Shown here piece after piece: positions 47,953 to 54,974 of a DNA stretch of 64,000 nt. The number at the start of each line of letters is the position of its first letter. Position 1 is the stretch's first letter. Origin of the DNA: Cyclobacteriaceae bacterium (GTDB lineage: Bacteria > Bacteroidota > Bacteroidia > Cytophagales > Cyclobacteriaceae). Position numbers and translations under genes: made by a program. The notes beneath the pieces are model-generated. The model saw only the letters and a list, made by a program, of their open reading frames with translations. It was not told the DNA's origin and searched no databases. The DNA lies in contig JAEUUA010000017.1 of assembly GCA_016787755.1 (NCBI GenBank), positions 29,134 through 93,133 of the forward strand, written 5' to 3'.

Positions 47953-48833
47953 TGCCTTCTATGAAACGACTTATACCGTTACTCATTATTCTTTCTGTTT
48001 CGCTCACTGTGCAAGGTCAATTCAAAAAAAATAAGGGTGCCATTGCCTCTAAGCCCAGTCAACAAAGTAAGTTTCTGGAAAAGCAATGGTGGTTGGGGTT
48101 TAAAGCAGGCACTAATTTCTCTCAACCTTCGCCTATTAAACGATATACGGTAACCACGCCAACCAATTATGCCCAGGCATTAAATGATAAAGTGTATGAC
48201 TCATTTAGCAAGACTGGAAGTCAGGCTACACTCGAGGCTACTTTTTATTTCAAGGGGTTCTCCTTTAGCACCCAGCCCACTTACAGGCAAAGTCGGTTTT
48301 CCTACACAAACCAATTTCAGTGGAGAAACCCTGAAAACAGTGCGGAGCATCTCGTATTAAAGTATGACCAGGAACAAAATGCTAACTATGCCGACTTTCC
48401 ATTACTCATCAAGTATGATATCCTGCGCGGCAAACTTCGCCCCTATGTTCAGGTAGGCGTATTTTATTCTTTATTAATTAATGCCAATAAATCCATAAAG
48501 ATCTCGGGCACCGACTATGCCTCGGGGGGTATCAATCAATTCAGCAATCAGGAAATCATTGTGGGCGCAAAAGATTTATTTCACAACTACTGGGGCATAA
48601 TGGGTGGTGCAGGGCTGGGTTATAATTTGGGAAATGTAAAGGTCGTGCTCGATGCCTCTTATTGGAAAAGCATGAGCAACATCTCCAACACATCAAACCG
48701 GTTCAGCAACGATCGATTAACAGGTGTGGGTGATGCTCAGGACGATCTTGACCTGAATAATATTGTCATCTCGGCAGGCGTGCTTTTTCCGATGCGTTTT
48801 CTTAGTAACAGTTTCAAAACATTAGATCGTTAA
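47952..48833 (+). CDS. PorT-like outer-membrane beta-barrel protein
   Basis: A 293-residue protein with a Sec signal peptide (KRLIPLLIILSVSLTVQG) and then amphipathic strands typical of PorT/OmpW-like barrels: EKQWWLGFKAGTNFSQPSP, GFSFSTQPTYRQSRFSY and NYADFPLLIKYDILRGKLRPYVQVGV. The C-terminal strands end NIVISAGVLFPMRF. The start overlaps the DUF1501 stop as TAATG; ATG 47961 is the other option and gives a cleaner signal peptide. It may anchor or receive the secreted partner (inference). Confidence 0.83.
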   Translation: MPSMKRLIPLLIILSVSLTVQGQFKKNKGAIASKPSQQSKFLEKQWWLGFKAGTNFSQPSPIKRYTVTTPTNYAQALNDKVYDSFSKTGSQATLEATFYFKGFSFSTQPTYRQSRFSYTNQFQWRNPENSAEHLVLKYDQEQNANYADFPLLIKYDILRGKLRPYVQVGVFYSLLINANKSIKISGTDYASGGINQFSNQEIIVGAKDLFHNYWGIMGGAGLGYNLGNVKVVLDASYWKSMSNISNTSNRFSNDRLTGVGDAQDDLDLNNIVISAGVLFPMRFLSNSFKTLDR

Positions 48834-48836
48834 TCT

Positions 48837-50018
48837 ATGCGTCTTTTAGCCCTGGCAATTATTGCCCTTGTTCTTATGGGTTGTTCTAACGACTCTGATC
48901 CTGCAGCCGACAAAGCAAACTTCACGCGCATTTACGATAACAATAAGTATGATGCTTCTTTTTATCCCATCGATGCAAAACAAACGCCTGATGGGGGTTA
49001 TCTGATTTTAGGAGGTAGAAGAATACAGGATTCCAATTTCTCCGGCATCTATATCCTGAAAGTAGATGAACTTGGCGGTTTTATTTCCGAACAAGAGGTG
49101 GACGAAAACTATGTAAACCCAATCGGCCCTCTATTGGAAAGTGGTGGCAACTACTTCTTCTTTTGTATGACCTCGGTGGGATTACAAACACAATTGTTTC
49201 AACTTGATGGAGATGGCACCATCAGCAATCCCGTGAGCGTGGGAGGCTCCTACCCGGCTGCTTCGGCAACTGATGGAAATAACTTCATGTTACTGAGTTA
49301 TGATAACTTCAACAAAAACACCGTTGTATCTGTGGTTACTCCTTCAGGTTCGATCACACAATCAAAAGGCTTTAGCATTGGTGCAGGCGATGCCGTAGAA
49401 GAACCTATTATCAATCATTTCTTACGTACCGGCAAACAGATACCCTTTCTGGTGGGCAAGGCAGGTTCGCAATTTTATTTCAATGGATTCTATAATTATA
49501 CGCTTTCACTATGCTTTACAAACCTACTTGCCGATGATCCGCAAGGAATTATACAAGGGCAGCAGGATGATGGTGGCGTAAGCCAGGTAATGCCTTTGGA
49601 TGGCGGTAAGTTTGCCTTAGCACGATTTAATTTCGGAGATAACTATTTTCTTCCAAATGCTACCCTAAATACTTCAGGCATTAGTTCAAGTACTGATTTG
49701 GGCGGAAATCCATTTCCTGAATTAGTAGGTTATGCATCTGTAAAAATTCTTCGCACTACAATCAACTCAAAAAAAGTCGCCATCTACGGAAGCGATACAC
49801 GTAGCAAACAAATTGCATTATTTGGCTATGATGAAAGCTCGGGAGAGTTTATGGGAAGCCGTTACCTTGGCTTTTCAAATCCCTTTGAGATAGCTTCAAT
49901 TGCACCTACTGCAGATGGGGGACTTGTCATTTGCGGAACAACCTTTGTGGCCGGTCGCTTCCCACGTATTTGCTTATTCAAATTATCACAGGACGAGATA
50001 TCAGGGTCATTCAAATAA
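48837..50018 (+). CDS. Lipoprotein, probably a beta-propeller
   Basis: A 393-residue protein with lipobox LMGC (Cys at about 16) in MRLLALAIIALVLMGC. The rest has repeating TPDGGYLILGGR, TADGGLVICGTT and similar Gly-rich turns about every 40-60 residues, which suggests a beta-propeller or related repeat fold. No enzyme motif is seen. It is the fourth gene of the DUF1800 operon, three bases after the barrel. Attachment to the outer membrane is inferred. The murB ATG follows 43 bases after the stop. Confidence 0.75.
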   Translation: MRLLALAIIALVLMGCSNDSDPAADKANFTRIYDNNKYDASFYPIDAKQTPDGGYLILGGRRIQDSNFSGIYILKVDELGGFISEQEVDENYVNPIGPLLESGGNYFFFCMTSVGLQTQLFQLDGDGTISNPVSVGGSYPAASATDGNNFMLLSYDNFNKNTVVSVVTPSGSITQSKGFSIGAGDAVEEPIINHFLRTGKQIPFLVGKAGSQFYFNGFYNYTLSLCFTNLLADDPQGIIQGQQDDGGVSQVMPLDGGKFALARFNFGDNYFLPNATLNTSGISSSTDLGGNPFPELVGYASVKILRTTINSKKVAIYGSDTRSKQIALFGYDESSGEFMGSRYLGFSNPFEIASIAPTADGGLVICGTTFVAGRFPRICLFKLSQDEISGSFK

Positions 50019-50061
50019 TCATTTCATTATTTCATTCGTTTTTTCGTCCTTGGTTGCCAAT

Positions 50062-51084
50062 ATGATCAAGATTGAAAAAAATGTGAATCTGAAGCTTTAC
50101 AATACATTTGGTATTGAAGCCCATGCCCGATACTTCTGCAAAATCAGCGCAGAAGAACAACTTGAGGAACTCTTATCCAGTGAAGTGTATAAGAACGAGC
50201 ATCATCTTATCCTTGGCGGTGGTAGTAATATCCTATTTACAAAAGACGTTGAAGGCTTAATCATAAAGGTTGACCTAACCGGTATTAAAAAACAACAGGA
50301 AACCGATGATACGATAGACCTTTATGTGAAGGCGGGCGAAGGTTGGCATAACCTCGTGCTGTATTGTGTGCAACATAACCTGGGTGGTATTGAAAATCTA
50401 TCGTTGATACCCGGTACGGTAGGCGCTGCTCCCATTCAAAACATTGGTGCGTATGGGGTAGAAATAAAAGAAGTTATAAAAAAGGTAGAAGCAATAGATC
50501 TATCGACCGGAGCACGAAGGAGTTTTACAAATGCTGAATGTATGTTTGGTTACCGTGAAAGTATCTTTAAACATGACCTGAAAGAAAAATATTTTATCTC
50601 AAGTGTTACTTTAACTGTGACCACGAAAAATCATTTATTAAATACAAGCTATGGAGCGATACACGATACGTTGAAAGCCATGCATGTGATAGAACCTTCT
50701 ATAAAAACAATTAGTGATGCTGTCATACACATTCGTAAAACTAAATTACCCGATCCTGCTACGGTAGGTAACGCAGGAAGCTTCTTTAAGAATCCAACGA
50801 TTACACTTTCGCACTATGAATACCTCAAAAAAACAAACCCATCAATACCTGGTTATCCATCTGTAAATCAATTAGTTAAAGTGCCTGCAGGATGGTTAAT
50901 TGAGCAGTGTGGCTGGAAAGGAAAACGTATGGATAACGTTGGTGTTCATGCACAACAAGCATTGGTGTTAGTTAATTATGGAACCGGAAAAGGAAATGAA
51001 ATTTTACAACTCGCTAAAAATATTATATCATCCGTAAAGGAAAAATTTGATATCACGTTAACACCGGAAGTGAATATCATTTGA
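50062..51084 (+). CDS. murB: UDP-N-acetylenolpyruvoylglucosamine reductase
   Basis: MurB reduces UDP-GlcNAc-enolpyruvate to UDP-MurNAc with NADPH and FAD in peptidoglycan precursor synthesis. The 340-residue protein is the same size as the E. coli enzyme. It has the FAD-binding stretch LILGGGSNILFT, IPGTVGAAPIQNIGAYGVEI, the YRESIFK loop, the catalytic Ser240 in GNAGSFFKNP, and the C-terminal VPAGWLIEQCGWKGKRMDNVGVHAQQALVLVN. I chose ATG 50062; a longer in-frame start reaches into the lipoprotein gene. It may be cotranscribed with the operon upstream. Confidence 0.97.
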   Translation: MIKIEKNVNLKLYNTFGIEAHARYFCKISAEEQLEELLSSEVYKNEHHLILGGGSNILFTKDVEGLIIKVDLTGIKKQQETDDTIDLYVKAGEGWHNLVLYCVQHNLGGIENLSLIPGTVGAAPIQNIGAYGVEIKEVIKKVEAIDLSTGARRSFTNAECMFGYRESIFKHDLKEKYFISSVTLTVTTKNHLLNTSYGAIHDTLKAMHVIEPSIKTISDAVIHIRKTKLPDPATVGNAGSFFKNPTITLSHYEYLKKTNPSIPGYPSVNQLVKVPAGWLIEQCGWKGKRMDNVGVHAQQALVLVNYGTGKGNEILQLAKNIISSVKEKFDITLTPEVNII

Positions 51085-51171
51085 TAAAAAATGATCAAGC
51101 AGTTATGATAGAATTATATAAAATCGTTACCTGATTTTTTTTTCTAAAAGAAAAATTTTTTGAGCAAAATT

Positions 51172-51201
51172 TTTGAGAATTAACTTTTTATTATACCTTT
51201 C
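51172..51201 (+). promoter_or_regulatory. Promoter of the 21-residue gene
   Basis: TTTG at 51172-51175 and TACCTTTC at 51194-51201 are 18 bases apart. This is a near-consensus Bacteroidota promoter in an AT-rich stretch, ending 30 bases before the ATG. Confidence 0.55.
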
Positions 51202-51231
51202 GCACAGTTTTACTTAAAATATTAAAACGTT

Positions 51232-51297
51232 ATGGCAAAAAAACCCGCTAAGAAAGCAGCTAAGAAAGCAAAGAAGGCTGCTAAGAAAAAGAAGTAA
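51232..51297 (+). CDS. 21-residue Lys/Ala peptide gene
   Basis: The frame encodes 21 residues: MAKK, then repeated AKKAAKK-type units, ending in four lysines. It resembles the repeat unit of the histone-like protein at 6208-6486. It has its own promoter, an A-rich start context (AAAACGTT before ATG) and a strong terminator 26 bases after the stop, so a discrete ~120-base mRNA is predicted. It may be a nucleic-acid-binding peptide, or the locus may be a small RNA. The DNA-level Lys codon bias (AAG and AAA) is like the larger paralogue. Confidence 0.6.
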   Translation: MAKKPAKKAAKKAKKAAKKKK

Positions 51298-51322
51298 TCA
51301 AGTTTAACTTGATTCTTTAGCG

Positions 51323-51357
51323 AGAGAAGTGATCCAAGATCACTTCTCTTTTTTTTT
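51323..51357 (+). terminator. Strong Rho-independent terminator
   Basis: Stem AGAGAAGTGATC / GATCACTTCTCT (51323-51334 and 51338-51349) with three-base loop CAA, then a long T run. A smaller repeat ATCAAGTT-T-AACTTGAT precedes it at 51297-51313. Confidence 0.92.
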
Positions 51358-51605
51358 GATTCCATTTTATTTCATAAGTAGAATTCTAATCGGAATGATT
51401 AGAATAATTCTCATGCATGTTTTGATTTAGACATAACCTGATTCTCCAAACAGGTAAATCAATCCAAGCTACTTCCAGCAACTTATTGTTCTTAATATAG
51501 ATGCTACAATCAATAAAGTGGCTTAATACCCCCATTAACCCAATGCAAAGCATTGAGATTCATTGCATTAAACATTCGATTGCGGTAATTAAATTGCGTT
51601 ATGAC
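51358..51605. other. Noncoding stretch with small inverted repeats
   Basis: About 250 bases between the terminator and the 51606 promoter carry no gene I can support. There is a nine-base inverted repeat ATTCTAATC-N5-GATTAGAAT at 51383-51405. The words AATGC, GCATT and CATTGCATT recur near 51540-51575. No tRNA or RNA family is recognised. Confidence 0.5.
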
Positions 51606-51637
51606 TTGTTTCACCCATGCATTGCCCCTTAACTTTG
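51606..51637 (+). promoter_or_regulatory. Promoter of the 51668 gene
   Basis: TTG at 51606-51608 and TAACTTTG at 51630-51637 (exact TAnnTTTG) are 21 bases apart. The A-rich AAAGAAAAGAAACC lies before the ATG. Confidence 0.7.
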
Positions 51638-51667
51638 TAACAACATTAATCTTAAAGAAAAGAAACC

Positions 51668-51976
51668 ATGGCAAAATCACCTGCTAAAACTGCGGAAAAG
51701 AAGGTTGCAGTAAAAAAAGCTGCTCCAAAATCCAAGACAGCTTCTATTGATAAAGTATCGGAATCTATTCTTGCAAAATTGAAAGCCCTTAATATTGAGC
51801 ATCAGCTTCAGGCAAATATCGAATGGTGCATCGGTAGCTATAATTACGATAAAAATCCTGCGGGCCTTAAGGAAGCAGCTGTTGAAGCGCTTGCCGTATT
51901 TAAACAAGAATTAGCAAAAAAAACCAAAGGAGTTACCGCTGCATTTGTAAAAAGTATCGAAGCAATAACCAACTAA
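51668..51976 (+). CDS. Basic-tailed small protein of unknown function
   Basis: A 102-residue protein. Residues 1-26 form a basic, low-complexity tail (MAKSPAKTAEKKVAVKKAAP), like a histone tail. Residues 27-102 are a compact helical domain (KVSESILAKLKALNIEHQLQ, GLKEAAVEALAVFKQELAKK, VTAAFVKSIEAITN). I do not recognise the domain. The tail resembles the proteins at 6208 and 51232, so nucleic-acid binding is plausible (inference). It has its own promoter and a strong terminator 22 bases after the stop. Confidence 0.72.
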   Translation: MAKSPAKTAEKKVAVKKAAPKSKTASIDKVSESILAKLKALNIEHQLQANIEWCIGSYNYDKNPAGLKEAAVEALAVFKQELAKKTKGVTAAFVKSIEAITN

Positions 51977-51997
51977 TCGTTTGTGAAAATAAAAACT

Positions 51998-52029
51998 AAG
52001 CCTCCCTGCGAAATGCGGGGAGGCTTTTT
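51998..52029. terminator. Bidirectional Rho-independent terminator
   Basis: A 12-base stem AAGCCTCCCTGC / GCGGGGAGGCTT with one wobble pair and loop GAAAT. T runs follow on both sides (TTTTT right; TAGTTTTTA on the minus strand). It separates the convergent 51668 and dCMP deaminase genes. Confidence 0.88.
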
Positions 52030-52030
52030 C

Positions 52031-52513
52031 TTATATCATGTGGGTAACATTCGTAAGCATGCCCTCATACTGAAGACACTCTACACCAAACTTATTTAAG
52101 AAGTCTACACCTTCATCGGAACTCAACCCCTTATAGGCTGCATACGAATTCAGATAAATAACTCTGGATATTCCCATGCTGAAAATGATTCTTGAACAGG
52201 CCAGACAGGGCGACAGGGTAACATACAAGGTTGCCCCTTCCACGGCAGTCTTATTCTTTACGGCATACAGGATTGCATTTTGTTCAGCATGAATAGCTAA
52301 TGAACAGCCTCCTTTCGAATCGCGCGGACAACCTGCTTCGGGCCACTCTTCATCACAATTATGCGTGCCCGAAGGCGGACCGTTATAACCAATGGAAATA
52401 ATGCGCGTATCTTTTGTAAGCACAGCACCCACGTGGCGTTTTAAACAATGTGATCGCTTGGCCAGGTTAACAGCAAGCTCCATATAAATGTCATCGAAGG
52501 CAGGACGGCTCAT
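52031..52513 (-). CDS. Deoxycytidylate (dCMP) deaminase family protein
   Basis: A 160-residue zinc deaminase of the dCMP/ComEB type, giving dUMP for thymidylate synthesis (thyA is at 28780). The zinc motif is HAEQNAI (His-x-Glu) and PCLACSRII (Cys pair); VKRH-like substrate contacts KRHVGAVLTKD and the GYNGPPSGTHNCDEEW loop are present. The ATG at 52513 (MSRPAFDDIYMELA) gives the family's usual start; seven more codons upstream are open. ComEB-type proteins are linked to competence, but dCMP deaminase is the more likely role. Confidence 0.93.
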   Translation of the reverse strand: MSRPAFDDIYMELAVNLAKRSHCLKRHVGAVLTKDTRIISIGYNGPPSGTHNCDEEWPEAGCPRDSKGGCSLAIHAEQNAILYAVKNKTAVEGATLYVTLSPCLACSRIIFSMGISRVIYLNSYAAYKGLSSDEGVDFLNKFGVECLQYEGMLTNVTHMI

Positions 52514-52564
52514 GTGGTAAAAATAAGAATTCAAAATAGTATATTCGCGAAGAAAAAAAGATTC

Positions 52565-53113
52565 ATGTTGAGTGACCGAAGATTAATTACAATAACCCTA
52601 CTCCTTTTCTCTTTCTTGTGCAGCGCGCAGGAAGCCATTAAACCAAGACCTAGTCCGATCAGCATAGTTTCGGCACGATATAAGGATACTTATCTAAAGA
52701 TAACCTACAGTCAACCGCATAAAAACGGGCGGGTTATCTTTGGTAAAATTGTTCCTTACGGTGAAGTATGGCGCACGGGTGCCAATGAAGCAACCGAAAT
52801 AACGATTACTCAGGATATTCAAATCAATAACACAACTCTTAAAGCGGGTACCTACTCTCTCTTTACCATTCCCAATAAGGAAAGTTGGACAATTATCATC
52901 AACCGCGACCTTGGAATGTGGGGAGCCTACAATTACAATGTAAAAACCGATGTCATGCGATTCACGGTTCCTACAAAAATTTTACAAGGAGCGGTGTACG
53001 AGCCATTCACCATTACCGTTGATCAAAAGAATAGCAAAGCCGAGATTGTCTTACTGTGGGATTCAGTAAAAGTGACAATTCCTATTCAGTTTAATGAGCC
53101 CAAGACGCTATGA
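52565..53113 (+). CDS. DUF2911 secreted protein
   Basis: A 182-residue protein with a signal peptide (LITITLLLFSFLCSAQ) and a DUF2911 domain (about 35-140): YSQPHKNGRVIFGKIVPYGEVWRTGANEATEI, LKAGTYSLFTIPNKESWTIIINRD and WGAYNYNVKTDVMRF. The function is unknown; it appears periplasmic or secreted. I chose ATG 52565; a longer frame reaches the divergent deaminase start. The divergent gap holds a near -7 box TATATTCG. The next gene overlaps this stop by four bases (ATGA). Confidence 0.88.
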   Translation: MLSDRRLITITLLLFSFLCSAQEAIKPRPSPISIVSARYKDTYLKITYSQPHKNGRVIFGKIVPYGEVWRTGANEATEITITQDIQINNTTLKAGTYSLFTIPNKESWTIIINRDLGMWGAYNYNVKTDVMRFTVPTKILQGAVYEPFTITVDQKNSKAEIVLLWDSVKVTIPIQFNEPKTL

Positions 53114-53616
53114 AAATAAAAACTACCCTCTTTTTAATTATCCTATCAACAAGTATTTACGCACAAGAAATTGGTGAACTGGATAGAAGAAATGGATTTA
53201 AAGAAATAAAACTGGGTACACACATCGATAGCATTAAGGGAGCTGAGTTAAAAAAAGAGATTATCGAGCGAAAGGAGTTTCCTGCTACTATCTACGAGAC
53301 AGAGGATCCAGAGTATATGACGATAGGCGATGTTGCTGTTAAGAAAATCTCCTTGAAAACATACAAAGGATTGATCTACGAAATTGATATAACCACTCCC
53401 AAAGATCCTAACATCATGCGTGGATTAGAGAAATTATATGGCAAAGCTACGTATAGCATTCGCACGGAAAGTTACTATTGGAAGGGCGAAAGTTTAAGTC
53501 TTGTTTATAAAGGGCACCGCAAAGTATTGAAACTTACGTACAGATCGGGCCCGGTTATTAACCTCATGTATGAAGATAAAGGGAAGAAAGTTGAAGCCGT
53601 GTCGGATGATTTTTGA
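53110..53616 (+). CDS. Exported protein of unknown function
   Basis: A 168-residue protein with a signal peptide (about 1-18, TTLFLIILSTSIYAQE). The mature part has alternating strands and charged residues: FKEIKLGTHIDSIKGAELKKE, YETEDPEYMTIGDVAVKKISLKTYKGLIYEIDI and ALKFYWKGESL-like end segments. I recognise no family. It is coupled by ATGA overlap to the DUF2911 gene, so the two may act together. Location is periplasm or outer membrane by signal peptide only. A junction repeat follows at 53621. Confidence 0.7.
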   Translation: MKIKTTLFLIILSTSIYAQEIGELDRRNGFKEIKLGTHIDSIKGAELKKEIIERKEFPATIYETEDPEYMTIGDVAVKKISLKTYKGLIYEIDITTPKDPNIMRGLEKLYGKATYSIRTESYYWKGESLSLVYKGHRKVLKLTYRSGPVINLMYEDKGKKVEAVSDDF

Positions 53617-53620
53617 TTCT

Positions 53621-53711
53621 TTCACCACGGAGGCACAAAGGCACTAAGAATAAATTTTATTCAGCAGTATTTTAAAATTCAAAAACTCAGTGCCTTTATG
53701 TTGAAATTTAA
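53621..53711. repeat. Inverted-repeat element between convergent genes
   Basis: Left part has AAAGGCACTAAG (53637-53648), preceded by CACCACGGAGGCAC; right part has CTCAGTGCCTTT (53686-53697). The arms differ at one of 12 bases. It has the same position and AAAG/GGCAC style as the element at 43364. It overlaps the last codons of the sorbosone dehydrogenase gene by four bases. Confidence 0.55.
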
Positions 53712-54832
53712 CCTTTATAAACAATCCGGTAAATCTTGCCAGCCTGATCATCGGAAACCAGCAACGAACCATCGGGCATTTGCAACACGTCAACCGGTCG
53801 GCCTGAAGCCTTCTGAGCTTCTTCATCCAACCAACCGGTAACAAAGGGCTCGTAGCCAATGACCTTTCCATCCTTCAACTTTAAAATACTTAGTTTATAG
53901 CCACTTTTTTTAGATCGGTTCCAGGAACCATGTTCAGCCAAAATGATTTGATTTTTATACTCAGCCGGAAACATATCGCCTGTATAAAATTTTAGCCCAA
54001 GTGGAGCTACGTGAGCACCTAAATTTTGCATGGGCTTTACAAACTCATCGCAGGAACGCTTGTCACCAAACTCAGGATCTTTTATGGTACCACCATGGCA
54101 ATACGGATACCCGAAATGCATACCCGCAGTAGGTGCAGAGTTAAGTTCACAAGGAGGAATATCATCCCCCAACATATCGCGACCATTATCCGTAAACCAA
54201 AGATTTTTTGTTTCAGGATGCCACGTAAAACCAACCGTGTTGCGTACCCCGCTCGCAAACAGTTCAAGGCCGGTGCCATCCGAATTCATTCGATGAATGG
54301 CCGCAAAGATGGGATCTTCCGATTCGCAAATATTACACGGAGCCCCTACTGGTACATATAATTTTCCGTCCGGGCCAAATGCAATGTACTTCCAGCCATG
54401 ATGCGTTTCAGTAGGAAACTTATCATACACAACCGATGGTTCACCCGGATTATCCAGCTTGCTTTCGATATTAGAGAATTTTAAAATCCTACTCACCTCA
54501 GCTACATATAAATCACCATCTTTTAAAGCAACGCCATTAGGCATGTTTAAACCAGAATCGAGTACCCATTTCTTATCTGCAATAAAATCGCCATCGGTAT
54601 CTTTAACAGCATACACTTTATTTCCATTTCGATTTCCAATGAACAGAGTTCCTGCTGGCGATAAAGCCATGGACCGTGCATTATCCACATCCGCATACAC
54701 ACTTATTGTAAATCCGGGAGGAAGTTTAATGCCACTTAATGATGAATCCGTTATCACCTCTTCCTTGGGCGAAGTGCAAGCTGCCAGACAACTCACACAC
54801 ACTAACAATACAACTGCTTTAAATTTATTCAT
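53708..54832 (-). CDS. PQQ-dependent sorbosone dehydrogenase-like lipoprotein
   Basis: A 374-residue lipoprotein (VVLLVCVSCLAAC, lipobox Cys about residue 19) with a six-bladed beta-propeller of the sorbosone/soluble glucose dehydrogenase type. Visible features are IKLPPGFTISVYADVDNARSMALSP, LFIGNRNGNKVYAV, HGWKYIAFGPDGKLYVPVGAPCN, SGVRNTVGFTWHPETKNLWFTDNGRD and ILAEHGSWNRSKKSGYK. PQQ use and sugar-type substrate are inferred from family. There are no PQQ synthesis genes here. It is a single minus-strand gene; its stop sits at the junction repeat. Confidence 0.85.
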   Translation of the reverse strand: MNKFKAVVLLVCVSCLAACTSPKEEVITDSSLSGIKLPPGFTISVYADVDNARSMALSPAGTLFIGNRNGNKVYAVKDTDGDFIADKKWVLDSGLNMPNGVALKDGDLYVAEVSRILKFSNIESKLDNPGEPSVVYDKFPTETHHGWKYIAFGPDGKLYVPVGAPCNICESEDPIFAAIHRMNSDGTGLELFASGVRNTVGFTWHPETKNLWFTDNGRDMLGDDIPPCELNSAPTAGMHFGYPYCHGGTIKDPEFGDKRSCDEFVKPMQNLGAHVAPLGLKFYTGDMFPAEYKNQIILAEHGSWNRSKKSGYKLSILKLKDGKVIGYEPFVTGWLDEEAQKASGRPVDVLQMPDGSLLVSDDQAGKIYRIVYKG

Positions 54833-54925
54833 GATTAGTTTTGATCTGATTTAGCTTCAAATATCGCAGGGTGATCGCAAATAGGGAACGGATTTTACAC
54901 CAGATTTTCCTGATTGCCCAAAACG

Positions 54926-54956
54926 TTGGCGCAAGCCCATTTTAACGCTACCTTTG
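54926..54956 (+). promoter_or_regulatory. Promoter of the ABC-F gene
   Basis: TTG at 54926-54928 and TACCTTTG at 54949-54956 (exact TAnnTTTG) are 20 bases apart, and the ATG follows 18 bases later. Confidence 0.75.
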
Positions 54957-54974
54957 CAGGAATTTTTAGTATAA

